Shown here in pieces: positions 5,980 through 12,598 of a stretch of 18,541 nt of DNA. Numbering within the stretch: the stretch's first letter is position 1; every line of letters begins with the position of its first letter. Source of the DNA: Ramlibacter sp. (lineage in GTDB: Bacteria > Pseudomonadota > Gammaproteobacteria > Burkholderiales > Burkholderiaceae_C). A program made the position numbers and the translations under genes. The notes under the pieces were generated by a model. The model ran no database searches and was not told the origin of the DNA. It was given only the letters and a program-made list of their open reading frames with translations. The stretch is taken from the NCBI GenBank assembly GCA_023701085.1, contig JAMPXR010000007.1, positions 1 to 18,541 of the forward strand, written 5' to 3'.

Positions 5980-6021
5980 ACGTTAGGGCAGCGCGCCACA
6001 AGGGGGCTTGACGCACATCAA
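5980..6021 (-). promoter_or_regulatory. FNR/ANR-type operator with -10 element for the phosphoribosyltransferase
   Basis: TTGACGCACATCAA at 6008-6021 is a strong operator match. On the minus strand the hexamer TAACGT (5985 down to 5980) begins 22 nt after it, predicting a start of transcription near 5973 and a leader of about 22 nt before ATG 5951. Confidence 0.78.
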
Positions 6022-6039
6022 GCGCTGTTCCGGGCCCAA

Positions 6040-6055
6040 AGTGATCTGGATCACA
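6040..6055. promoter_or_regulatory. CRP-like palindrome between the divergent promoters
   Basis: AGTGATCTGGATCACA matches the CRP site TGTGA-N6-TCACA at 9 of 10 positions and is also a one-base variant per arm of the FNR operator (GTGAT-N4-ATCAC). Its centre is 33 bp, about three helical turns, upstream of the centre of the FNR-type operator at 6008-6021, a spacing typical of co-activation. Which CRP/FNR-family protein binds is not known. Confidence 0.6.
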
Positions 6056-6166
6056 GGTGAGTGTGGCGGCGATCGGCGTGAAGCGACGACCGTCGCGGCG
6101 CTCGACGCGCAGATCAAACCCCCTCGTCTGGCGCGCATATGCGGGCCGAACGATACCGGGATCGGC

Positions 6167-6208
6167 TTGACGGCGATCAACTTCGCCGTCCAGGCGCGTG
6201 ACTAGACT
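6167..6208 (+). promoter_or_regulatory. FNR/ANR-type operator with -10 element for the DUF883 operon
   Basis: TTGACGGCGATCAA at 6167-6180 is followed after 22 nt by TAGACT (6203-6208). This predicts a transcript start near 6215, 17 nt before ATG 6232, again the class II FNR geometry. Confidence 0.78.
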
Positions 6209-6231
6209 GGAATCAGCACAGGAGCGAAACC

Positions 6232-6552
6232 ATGAACGATGCTACGCAGGCCCCCGCCGACGGCCAGAGGCGCCTGGCCGAGGATTTCAAGGCTGTGGTC
6301 GCCGATGCCGAAGAACTGCTGCGGCATGCCGCGCGCGATGCCGGCGCGGGTTACAACGAAGCGCGAGCGCGCCTGGAAGCCAGCCTCAAGACCGCACGCG
6401 CTGAACTCGAAGTGCTCGAGAAAAGCGTGCGCGACGGCACGCGCCGGGCGGCGCGCGCGACCGACGGGTACGTGCACGAACATCCGTGGGAATCGGTCGG
6501 CATCGCGGCCGGCGTGGGCCTGCTGCTGGGCCTGCTCATCTCGCGCCGCTAG
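6232..6552 (+). CDS. DUF883 (ElaB/YqjD/YgaM-like) membrane-anchored protein
   Basis: The 106-residue protein has a long, charged, Ala-rich helix (about 12-78) and a C-terminal membrane anchor, 'HPWESVGIAAGVGLLLGLLI' (84-103), ending in Arg-Arg. The 'HPW.SVGIAAGVGLLLGLL' signature is typical of DUF883. In Escherichia coli the relatives ElaB, YqjD and YgaM are tail-anchored inner-membrane proteins that associate with ribosomes in stationary phase. The start is ATG 6232 with AGGAG about 8 nt upstream. It is the first gene of a three-gene operon matching the E. coli yqjD-yqjE-yqjK order, and it sits behind an FNR-type promoter, so low-oxygen induction is inferred. Confidence 0.9.
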   Translation: MNDATQAPADGQRRLAEDFKAVVADAEELLRHAARDAGAGYNEARARLEASLKTARAELEVLEKSVRDGTRRAARATDGYVHEHPWESVGIAAGVGLLLGLLISRR

Positions 6553-6918
6553 ATGAGCCTCGGCGAAAGCCTGGGCAGGCTGGGCGCCAGCTCGCTGCTG
6601 GTGGCCCGGCAGCGGCTGGAACTGGCATCCCTGGACGTCGAGGAGGAACTGCTGCGCCTGGGCGGACTGCTCGCCGGCGCGCTGGTGACGGCCCTCATGC
6701 TCGCCCTCGCCCTGGCCGGCGCGGCGGCCACGGTCGTGATCTATTTCTGGGAGGAAGCGAGGCTCGCCGCCAGCCTGGGCGTCACCGCGTTCTTCTGCGC
6801 CGCGGCGGCCCTCATGGCCTGGCGCCTGGCGCGCGCGCTGCGCGACAAGCCGCGGTTCCTGGCGGGCACGCTCGCCGAACTGGACAAGGACCGCCAGCAA
6901 TGGCGTGACGAGGCTTGA
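6553..6918 (+). CDS. YqjE-like / 'phage holin family' membrane protein
   Basis: The 121-residue product starts at the ATG directly following the TAG of the previous gene (no intergenic base), so translation is probably coupled. An N-terminal amphipathic helix (about 1-35, with 'RQRLELASLDVEEEL') precedes two membrane segments at about 38-63 and 73-92, then a charged tail ('LAELDKDRQQWRDEA'). This matches the YqjE group, often labelled 'phage holin family' (Actinobacteriophage_holin_6/PF07332-type) although no phage context exists here. The function is unknown; in enterobacteria it is encoded with yqjD and yqjK. The product is an inner-membrane protein. Confidence 0.85.
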   Translation: MSLGESLGRLGASSLLVARQRLELASLDVEEELLRLGGLLAGALVTALMLALALAGAAATVVIYFWEEARLAASLGVTAFFCAAAALMAWRLARALRDKPRFLAGTLAELDKDRQQWRDEA

Positions 6919-7199
6919 GGACGCGCCTGCAAGCGATCGCGCGGCGCCGCGCCGAACTGGCCGGCGAGATCGGCCGGCAGCGCGCTGCCTTGGGCGAGTC
7001 GCTGGCCGAGGTGCGGCAGGCCGTCGCGTTCGCCGGCGCGGGCCTCGTGATCGGCCGCGTGCTGACGCGCCGCCCCTGGCTGCGCGCCCTGGCGCTGGGC
7101 GCCCTGGCCGTCGTCGCGGCCCGGCGCCTCGCGGTGCGGCCGGCTATTGCTGGGGACAGCCGTCCGGACGCTCGCCCGGCGCGCGCGGGCAATCCCTGA
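6915..7199 (+). CDS. YqjK-like small protein
   Basis: The 94-residue product begins at TTG 6915, overlapping the TGA of the YqjE-like gene by 4 bp; no ATG is available early in this frame. It has an Arg/Ala/Glu-rich N-terminal helix ('ARRRAELAGEIGRQRAALGE'), one weak hydrophobic stretch at about 37-50, a second at about 57-70, and an Arg/Pro-rich tail. Position as third gene after DUF883 and YqjE-like genes, and the Arg-rich helix, fit the YqjK family. The function is unknown. Its last 56 bp overlap the 3' end of the convergent membrane-protein gene on the other strand. The exact start is uncertain because it is a TTG. Confidence 0.72.
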   Translation: MRTRLQAIARRRAELAGEIGRQRAALGESLAEVRQAVAFAGAGLVIGRVLTRRPWLRALALGALAVVAARRLAVRPAIAGDSRPDARPARAGNP

Positions 7200-7425
7200 T
7201 CTGCGCCGGCGGCGTGCCCAGCACCGCCGTCAACGCGTTCGACACGGCGCTGATGGCCCAGAACACGAAAAAGCTCACCGTGTACACGCCCTGCCGGGAC
7301 AAGGCCAGCGGCTGGCCGAGCCATTGAAGGTCCTGCGGGTCCACCATCGCGAAGACAAACAATTCGAGCACGCAGGCCGAGAGGAACGCCGGCCACGCGA
7401 CCCACACGAGTTTCAGGTTCCCCAT
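7144..7425 (-). CDS. Small two-helix membrane protein at the end of the cbb3 locus
   Basis: I cannot assign a named family. The 93-residue product has two clear membrane helices, about residues 6-28 and 47-69, separated by a short loop ('DPQDLQWLGQPLALSRQG'), and a soluble tail with Cys79 and Cys90. The start ATG 7425 has AAGGAG 9 nt upstream, so the frame is very likely translated. The gene follows the FixH-like gene by 30 bp on the same strand and is probably the last member of the cbb3 cluster, which suggests an accessory role in oxidase assembly or membrane function. That role is an inference from position only. Its 3' end overlaps the convergent YqjK-like gene by 56 bp. Confidence 0.75.
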   Translation of the reverse strand: MGNLKLVWVAWPAFLSACVLELFVFAMVDPQDLQWLGQPLALSRQGVYTVSFFVFWAISAVSNALTAVLGTPPAQIRDCPRAPGERPDGCPQQ

Positions 7426-7455
7426 GCCTTGGCTCCTTGAATCAACCGGTTCACA

Positions 7456-7725
7456 TCACTGCTGCCGCGCAGGCACGGGCGCGGCATCGGGCGTGGCGGC
7501 GTGGTTGCGGCCTTGCAGGGCCGGCAGCAGCGCACGGTCTTTCGTCGCCGTCCGCTCGATCTGGAGCGGCTTGCGATCGCGCCCTTCGGCCAGCAACGGG
7601 TCGCCGCCGCCCACCGCGATCCAGACGGTCGCCAGCCCGGCGATAACCGCAGCGGCGGGACCGGCGATGACCAGCCACACATAGCCGTGTTTCCACCAGG
7701 GAGCGCCCGCTTGTTCCTGCTTCAT
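7456..7725 (-). CDS. Short FixH/CcoH-like membrane protein
   Basis: The 89-residue product opens with 'PWWKHGYVWLVIAGPAAAVI', which resembles the PWY..PWVWLLIAGPA membrane start of FixH/CcoH, the cbb3 oxidase assembly factor. One membrane helix covers about residues 14-38, followed by 'GGGDPLLAEGRDRKPLQIER', comparable in position to the FixH 'DxLVxDDYYKxGLAIN' segment. The remainder is a short, Ala/Pro-rich tail. Typical FixH has about 160 residues with a periplasmic beta domain; that domain is missing here. The gene lies 8 bp after the ccoG stop, the normal place for ccoH. It is most likely the local, reduced counterpart of CcoH. The start is ATG 7725; GGAG is present a few bases upstream. 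Confidence 0.75.
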   Translation of the reverse strand: MKQEQAGAPWWKHGYVWLVIAGPAAAVIAGLATVWIAVGGGDPLLAEGRDRKPLQIERTATKDRALLPALQGRNHAATPDAAPVPARQQ

Positions 7726-7733
7726 GCTTGCTC

Positions 7734-9170
7734 CTATCTCGGCACCAGGAAGGCCGACTTCTCGCTGACTTGGGCTTCGCCCGACACTGCGCCGATGTTG
7801 AAGCGGATGGGATGGGACCCCGGCGCGGCCGCCCCGTAGGGCAATTGCAGCCGCACGGCGACCCAACGCGATTCCGCGGGACCTACGGCAACCTCCGCGT
7901 CCGAGGCCAGCGCCAGCCCCTGCAGTCCTTCGGCGGAAATCCGGTAATTCTGCGGCTGCTCCGTGGCGTTCATGATCTGCAGCCGGTAAACGTTCTCGAG
8001 CTTGCCGCCGGCGACGATGCGCGAGAGCGCGGCGCGATCGCGCACGACGTCCACCTTCAGCGGCGTGCGGACCACCAGGCTGGCCAGCAGCGCGGCGCAC
8101 AAGGCCACCAGCACGCCGCCGTAGACCAGCACCCGCGGGCGCAGCACGTGGCCCCAGATCTGCGAACGCGTCCAGCCCCCGGCCATGGCGTTCTGGGTGG
8201 TGAACCGGATCAGCCCGCGCGGGTAGTTCATCCGGTCCATCACGTCGTCGCACACGTCCACGCAGGCCGCGCATCCTATGCATTCGTACTGCAGGCCCTC
8301 GCGGATGTCGATGCCGGTCGGGCAGACCTGCACGCACAGCGTGCAGTCCACGCAGGAGCCCAGCGACAGCGCCACGGGATCGGCCTTGCGCGAGCGCGAA
8401 CCGCGCGGCTCGCCGCGCCCGGCGTCGTAGCTGACGATCAGCGTGTCCGGGTCGAACATGGCGCTCTGGAAGCGCGCGTACGGGCACATGTACTTGCACA
8501 CCTGCTCGCGCAGGAAGCCGGCGTTGCCGTAGGTCGCCAGGCCGTAGAAATTGACCCAGAACCACTCCCACGGGCCGAACGACAGGGTGAACGCCTGCGC
8601 CCACAGCGTCTGGATCGGCGTGAAGTAGCCGACGAAGGTGAAACCGGTCCACACCGACAGCGCCAGCCACAGGAAGTGCTTGGTCCCCTTTCTCAGCAGC
8701 TTGGCGGGCGACATCGGCGCGGCGTCCAGGCGCATGCGCGCGGTGCGGTCGCCCTCGACCTTGCGCTCTATCCACAGGAAGATTTCGGTGTAGACGGTCT
8801 GCGGGCAGGAAAAGCCGCACCACAGCCGCCCCGCCACCGCCGTGAACAGGAACAGCGACAGCGCGCTGATCACCAGCAGCGCGGTCAGGTAGATGAAGTC
8901 CTGCGGGTACAGGACATAACCCAGCAGGTAAAAGCGGCGCGCGCCCAGGTCGAACAGGACCGCCTGGCGCTCGCCCCATTGCAGCCAGGGCAGGCCGTAG
9001 AACACGAGCTGGGTGAGGAACACGAAACCCCAGCGCCAACGCGCGAACAGGCCGCGCACCGCCCGCGGGTAGATCTTCTTCTGGGCCTCGTAGAGGGAGT
9101 CGCCCTCCTGCTGCGCCGCCGCGGCGATGGGAATCACCTTGCGGGCGGCATTCGACTGCGGATCGGACAC
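7734..9170 (-). CDS. ccoG: CcoG (RdxA/FixG-like) cytochrome c oxidase accessory iron-sulfur protein
   Basis: The product is a membrane protein of 478 residues from GTG 9170. It has several membrane segments in its first two thirds, 'GRLWCGFSCPQTVYTE', 'CKYMCPYARFQ', and two 4Fe-4S binding motifs, CVDCTLCVQVCP and CIGCAACVDVCD, then a last membrane helix and a C-terminal immunoglobulin-like periplasmic domain ending in 'SAFLVPR'. CcoG is thought to reduce Cu(II) to Cu(I) for loading of the cbb3 copper centre. The GTG start lies just beyond the ccoP stop (9172-9174) and gives the usual length; an in-frame ATG at 9215 would overlap ccoP and has no ribosome site. It belongs to the cco operon. Confidence 0.94.
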   Translation of the reverse strand: MSDPQSNAARKVIPIAAAAQQEGDSLYEAQKKIYPRAVRGLFARWRWGFVFLTQLVFYGLPWLQWGERQAVLFDLGARRFYLLGYVLYPQDFIYLTALLVISALSLFLFTAVAGRLWCGFSCPQTVYTEIFLWIERKVEGDRTARMRLDAAPMSPAKLLRKGTKHFLWLALSVWTGFTFVGYFTPIQTLWAQAFTLSFGPWEWFWVNFYGLATYGNAGFLREQVCKYMCPYARFQSAMFDPDTLIVSYDAGRGEPRGSRSRKADPVALSLGSCVDCTLCVQVCPTGIDIREGLQYECIGCAACVDVCDDVMDRMNYPRGLIRFTTQNAMAGGWTRSQIWGHVLRPRVLVYGGVLVALCAALLASLVVRTPLKVDVVRDRAALSRIVAGGKLENVYRLQIMNATEQPQNYRISAEGLQGLALASDAEVAVGPAESRWVAVRLQLPYGAAAPGSHPIRFNIGAVSGEAQVSEKSAFLVPR

Positions 9171-9171
9171 T

Positions 9172-10089
9172 TCAGGGCTTGCCGGGCGCGGCCTTGTTGG
9201 AAAGACCCCAGACATAGGCGGACAGCACGTGGATCTGCGGTTCCGTCAATTTGCCAACCTGCGCCGGCATCTCGTTGGTCTTGCCGTTGTTGATCATCGC
9301 GATGACGGCCTGCTCGCCCCAGCCGTGCAGCCAGATGTCGTCGCTCAGGTTGGGCGCGCCGACCGCGGGGTTGCCCTTGCCGTCGTTGCCATGGCAGGCC
9401 GCACAGGCGGCGAACTTGGCCTTGCCCAGCTGGGCGCGCACCGAATCGTGCGGGTTCCTGGACAGGCTGAGCACGTAGTGGGCGACGTTCCTGACGTCGT
9501 CGGGCGTCCCAACCGCCGCGGCCATGGGAGGCATCAGGCCGCGGCGCCCCTGCGCGATCGTTTCGACGATCTTCTCGGGCGAGCCGCCATGCAGCCAGTC
9601 CGCGTCCGCCAGGCTGGGAAAGCCCTTGCTGCCGCGCGCGTCCGAGCCGTGGCACTGGGCGCAGTTGTTCATGAACAGCCGCTCGCCGATCGCCATCGCG
9701 TTGCCGTCGCCCGCCAGCTCCTCGACCTTCCTGGAGGCGAATTGCGCGTACAGCGGCGCCAGTTCCTTGTTGGCGCTCGCGACTTCCGACTCGTATTCGC
9801 CGCGCGTGGTCCACTTCAATTCGCCCGGATAGCTGCCCAGGCCGGGATAGGCCACCAGGTAAAGCAGGCCGAAGACGATGGTCAGCACGAACAGCCACAT
9901 CCACCAGCGCGGCATCGGGTTGTTCATCTCGCGCAGGTCGTCGTCCCAGACATGCCCGGTCGTGTTGTCGGCCTGCGAGACCACCTTCTTGCGCGCGGTG
10001 ATCCACAACAGCAGCAGGCAGGCCAGGATGCCGGCGACCGTGAAGCCGGCCACATAGACCGACCAGAAGTTCGCAGTGAAATCGCTCAT
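9172..10089 (-). CDS. ccoP: cbb3-type cytochrome c oxidase subunit III (dihaem)
   Basis: The 305-residue protein has two N-terminal membrane segments (about 9-31 and 62-82), with the conserved 'DDLREMNNPMPRWWMWLF' stretch between them, and two cytochrome c domains. Haem-binding sites are CAQCH (143-147) and CAACH (229-233); likely distal ligands are the methionines in 'GLMPPM' (186 or 189) and 'NEMP' (274). It passes electrons from soluble cytochrome c through CcoO to the CcoN catalytic site. The gene begins 12 bp after the ccoQ stop and ends 1 bp before the GTG of ccoG. The size matches the family (about 290-320 residues). Confidence 0.97.
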   Translation of the reverse strand: MSDFTANFWSVYVAGFTVAGILACLLLLWITARKKVVSQADNTTGHVWDDDLREMNNPMPRWWMWLFVLTIVFGLLYLVAYPGLGSYPGELKWTTRGEYESEVASANKELAPLYAQFASRKVEELAGDGNAMAIGERLFMNNCAQCHGSDARGSKGFPSLADADWLHGGSPEKIVETIAQGRRGLMPPMAAAVGTPDDVRNVAHYVLSLSRNPHDSVRAQLGKAKFAACAACHGNDGKGNPAVGAPNLSDDIWLHGWGEQAVIAMINNGKTNEMPAQVGKLTEPQIHVLSAYVWGLSNKAAPGKP

Positions 10090-10101
10090 GGCAGGCTCGC
10101 G

Positions 10102-10245
10102 TCAGTCGTGTTCGAAGGGAATGCGGGCCGCTTCGTCGAAGCGGTCCCGGTTGCGGCGCGCATAGGCCCACCAGGCGATGCCCAGGAACGTGCCCAGCGA
10201 GGCGAGCGTGGCGATGATGCGCAGCGTGGTGATGTCCATGTCCAT
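10102..10245 (-). CDS. ccoQ: cbb3-type oxidase subunit IV, CcoQ
   Basis: This 47-residue frame lies between ccoO and ccoP. It reads 'MDMDITTLRIIATLASLGTF', then 'LGIAWWAYARRNRDRFDEAA' and the tail 'RIPFEHD'. A single membrane helix (about 8-28) followed by a short charged tail with 'FDEAARIPF' is the CcoQ pattern. CcoQ stabilises the CcoP-CcoNO association. Start could be ATG 10245 or the in-frame ATG 10239; neither has a strong ribosome site. It would be missed by gene finders with a 60-residue cutoff. Confidence 0.93.
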   Translation of the reverse strand: MDMDITTLRIIATLASLGTFLGIAWWAYARRNRDRFDEAARIPFEHD

Positions 10246-10286
10246 TGCGTTGTCCGTTCAGTGCCGCGGGCGCTTGCGGGGTGGGT

Positions 10287-10922
10287 TCATTTCAACGCCC
10301 GGCCCATGGATTGCAGGTAGGCGACGAGCGCGTCCATGTCGGTCTTGTCCTTCACATCGGCGGCCGCCTTGGCGATCTCCGCGTCGGTGTAGGGCACGCC
10401 CACCGTGCGCAAGGCCTTCATCCGCGCCGCCATGCCGCCGGCGTCCACGGCGCTCTTTTCCAGCCACGGGTAGGCCGGCATGTTGGATTCGGGCACGACG
10501 TCGCGCGGGTTGTTCAGGTGGATGCGATGCCATTCGTCGCTGTACCTGCCGCCCACGCGGTGCAGGTCCGGACCGGTGCGCTTGCTGCCCCACTGGAAGG
10601 GGTGGTCGTAGACGAATTCGCCGGCCACCGAATAGTGGCCGTAGCGCAGCGTCTCGGCGCGGAACGGCCGGATCATTTGCGAGTGGCAGTTGTAGCAGCC
10701 TTCGCGCAGGTAGACGTCGCGGCCGGCCAGCTGCAGCGCCGTGTAGGGCTTGACGCCCTCGATCGGCTGCGTGGTCGTCTTCTGGAAGAACAGCGGCACG
10801 ATCTCGATCAGGCCGCCGACGGCGATCACGAGCAGGATCAGCACGATCATCAGGAAGTTGCTGGTCTCGACGCGCTCATGCGAGAAGGCGGCGGGCGTGT
10901 TGTGGTTGTCGCTCATCTGCAT
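10287..10922 (-). CDS. ccoO: cbb3-type cytochrome c oxidase subunit II (monohaem)
   Basis: The 211-residue protein has an N-terminal membrane anchor (about 22-45, ending '[11 protein letters not shown]') and one haem c site CYNCH (76-80) in the conserved context '[18 protein letters not shown]', with Met148 in '[10 protein letters not shown]' as the probable distal ligand. '[20 protein letters not shown]' is also typical of CcoO. It links CcoP to the catalytic subunit. The start is ATG 10922 with GGAG 6 nt upstream; ATG 10916 is a nearby alternative. The ccoN stop lies 7 bp before it. Length is at the family norm. Confidence 0.97.
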   Translation of the reverse strand: MQMSDNHNTPAAFSHERVETSNFLMIVLILLVIAVGGLIEIVPLFFQKTTTQPIEGVKPYTALQLAGRDVYLREGCYNCHSQMIRPFRAETLRYGHYSVAGEFVYDHPFQWGSKRTGPDLHRVGGRYSDEWHRIHLNNPRDVVPESNMPAYPWLEKSAVDAGGMAARMKALRTVGVPYTDAEIAKAAADVKDKTDMDALVAYLQSMGRALK

Positions 10923-10929
10923 CGCTCCA

Positions 10930-12366
10930 TCAGGCGCCCTGCGCCACGGCGGCGACCGGCACGCGCACCGACCGTCCCCGCGCGACCGTCATCCAGGTGT
11001 TCCAGGCCATGATCACCATGCCGGCCAGGTAGAGCAGGCCGCCCAGCACGCGGATCATGTAGAAAGGATAGGTCGCCTTGACCGATTCCACGAAGGTGTA
11101 GGTCAGCGTGCCGTCGGCGTTGATGCCGCGCCACATCAGGCCCTGCATCACGCCGGCGATCCACATCGCCGCGATATAGAGCACGATGCCGATGGTGGCG
11201 ACCCAGAAATGCAGCTCGATGGCCGGCACCGAGTGCATGGTCTTGCGTCCGAACAGGCGGGGAATCAGGTAGTACAGCGACCCCATCGAGATCAGGCCGA
11301 CCCAGCCGAGCGCGCCCGAGTGCACGTGGCCGACGGTCCAGTCGGTGTAATGGGACAGCGCGTTGACGGTCTTGATCGACATCATCGGTCCCTCGAAGGT
11401 GCTCATGCCGTAGAACGACAGCGACACGATCAGGAACCTGAGCACGGGATCGTCGCGCAGCTTGTGCCAGGCCCCCGACAGGGTCATCACGCCGTTGATC
11501 ATGCCGCCCCAGCTGGGCGCCAGCAGGATGAGGGAGAACACCATGCCGACCGACTGGGTCCAGTCGGGCAAGGCCGTGTAATGCAGGTGGTGCGGGCCGG
11601 CCCACATGTAGGTGAAGATCAGGGCCCAGAAGTGCACGATCGACAGCCGGTAGCTGTACACCGGGCGCTCGGCCTGCTTGGGGATGAAGTAATACATCAT
11701 CCCCAGGAAACCGGCGGTGAGGAAGAAGCCCACCGCGTTGTGGCCGTACCACCATTGCACCATCGCGTCCTGCACGCCCGCGTAGGCCGAGTACGACTTC
11801 ATCCAGCCGGCCGGCACCTCCGCGCTGTTGACCAGGTGCAGCAGGGCCACCGCCAGGATGAAGGAGCCGTAGAACCAGTTGGCCACGTAGATGTGGCGCA
11901 CCTTGCGGATGCCGATGGTGCCGAAGAACACGATGGCGTAGGCCACCCACACCAGCGTGATCAGGATGTCGATTGGCCACTCGAGCTCGGCGTACTCCTT
12001 GCCGGTGGTGTACCCCAGGGGCAGGCTGATGGCCGCCGCGACGATCACGGCCTGCCAGCCCCAGAAGGTGAACGACGCGAGCGCGCCGCCGAACAGGCGC
12101 GCATGGCAGGTGCGCTGCACCACGTAATAGCTGGTGCCGATCAGCGCGCAGCCGCCGAAGGCGAAGATCACCGCGTTGGTGTGCAAGGGGCGCAGGCGCC
12201 CGTAGCTAAGCCACGGGATGCCGAAATTGAGCTCGGGCCAGGCGAGCTGCGCGGCGATGAAGACGCCCACCAGCATGCCGACCACGCCCCAGACCACGGC
12301 CATGAGGGAAAACTGGCGCACGACCGTGTCGTTGTAGAGCGCCGTCTGCGCCGAAGAATCGTTCAT
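10930..12366 (-). CDS. ccoN: cbb3-type cytochrome c oxidase catalytic subunit I
   Basis: The 478-residue protein is a 12-helix haem-copper oxidase subunit that reduces oxygen with high affinity and pumps protons. Visible ligands include His62 ('PLHTNAV', low-spin haem), His209 ('WWYGHNAV') and the pair His259-His260 ('AGPHHLHYT') for the copper site, and '[10 protein letters not shown]' (His347 and His349) for the haems. The family-specific Glu325 in 'STFEGPMMS' is present. ATG 12366 is the expected start; the frame remains open to 12573, but that extension overlaps ccoS and is low-complexity. An FNR-type operator at 12421-12434 lies about 60 bp upstream, consistent with microaerobic induction, the usual control of cbb3 genes. 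Confidence 0.98.
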   Translation of the reverse strand: MNDSSAQTALYNDTVVRQFSLMAVVWGVVGMLVGVFIAAQLAWPELNFGIPWLSYGRLRPLHTNAVIFAFGGCALIGTSYYVVQRTCHARLFGGALASFTFWGWQAVIVAAAISLPLGYTTGKEYAELEWPIDILITLVWVAYAIVFFGTIGIRKVRHIYVANWFYGSFILAVALLHLVNSAEVPAGWMKSYSAYAGVQDAMVQWWYGHNAVGFFLTAGFLGMMYYFIPKQAERPVYSYRLSIVHFWALIFTYMWAGPHHLHYTALPDWTQSVGMVFSLILLAPSWGGMINGVMTLSGAWHKLRDDPVLRFLIVSLSFYGMSTFEGPMMSIKTVNALSHYTDWTVGHVHSGALGWVGLISMGSLYYLIPRLFGRKTMHSVPAIELHFWVATIGIVLYIAAMWIAGVMQGLMWRGINADGTLTYTFVESVKATYPFYMIRVLGGLLYLAGMVIMAWNTWMTVARGRSVRVPVAAVAQGA

Positions 12367-12420
12367 TGGGAGACCTTGTTGCCAAACCTTGTCAGTTTCC
12401 GCGCGGGATCGGGCATGCAA

Positions 12421-12434
12421 TTGACGAATGTCAA
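12421..12434 (-). promoter_or_regulatory. FNR/ANR-type operator upstream of ccoN, overlapping the ccoS stop codon
   Basis: TTGACGAATGTCAA (12421-12434) has perfectly symmetrical arms TTGAC/GTCAA. Its centre is 61 nt upstream of ATG 12366. The ccoS stop codon (12431-12433) lies inside it, so an internal promoter for ccoNOQPG appears to be embedded in the ccoI-ccoS-ccoN unit. Unlike the other five sites, no TAnnnT hexamer occurs 22 nt downstream (the bases there read AAACTG). Confidence 0.75.
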
Positions 12435-12568
12435 TCCGACCGGAGAATGCGCTCGGCCTCCGCGTCGACGCCTTCGAACTGGCCGCGCCAGACGGCCCAG
12501 CCCAAGGCGCCAATGATGAGCAGCGCCAGCACCACGGAGAGCGGGATGAGGATGAAGAGGATGTCCAT
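12431..12568 (-). CDS. ccoS: CcoS, cbb3 oxidase maturation protein
   Basis: This 45-residue frame begins '[20 protein letters not shown]' and continues '[20 protein letters not shown]' to the end 'ILRSD'. One membrane helix followed by 'W.V..GQF.DLE.PA.RIL'-type sequence is the hallmark of CcoS/FixS, needed to insert haem b and copper into CcoN. It lies 30 bp after the ccoI stop, the usual neighbour. No clear ribosome-binding site precedes ATG 12568. Its stop codon is part of the FNR-type operator for ccoN. The short length means it could easily be overlooked. Confidence 0.93.
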   Translation of the reverse strand: MDILFILIPLSVVLALLIIGALGWAVWRGQFEGVDAEAERILRSD

Positions 12569-12598
12569 GTCAAACGTTCGATGTGCGGGCGCCCGTCG

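Noticed and set aside
6553..6918. 'Phage holin' label as a sign of a prophage.
   Set aside because: No other phage gene is present; the neighbours are ElaB/YqjK-like, so this is the chromosomal YqjE group.
7728..9293. 521-codon plus-strand frame opposite ccoG.
   Set aside because: Antisense shadow of an iron-sulfur membrane protein with intact motifs.
11372..11385. TTGATCGACATCAT, 13 of 14 positions like an FNR operator.
   Set aside because: It lies inside ccoN coding sequence, is not upstream of any gene start, and the second core is incomplete.
12367..12573. Longer N-terminus for CcoN.
   Set aside because: It would read through ccoS in another frame, is Ser/Arg/Trp-rich without a homologous pattern, and ATG 12366 gives the normal CcoN length.
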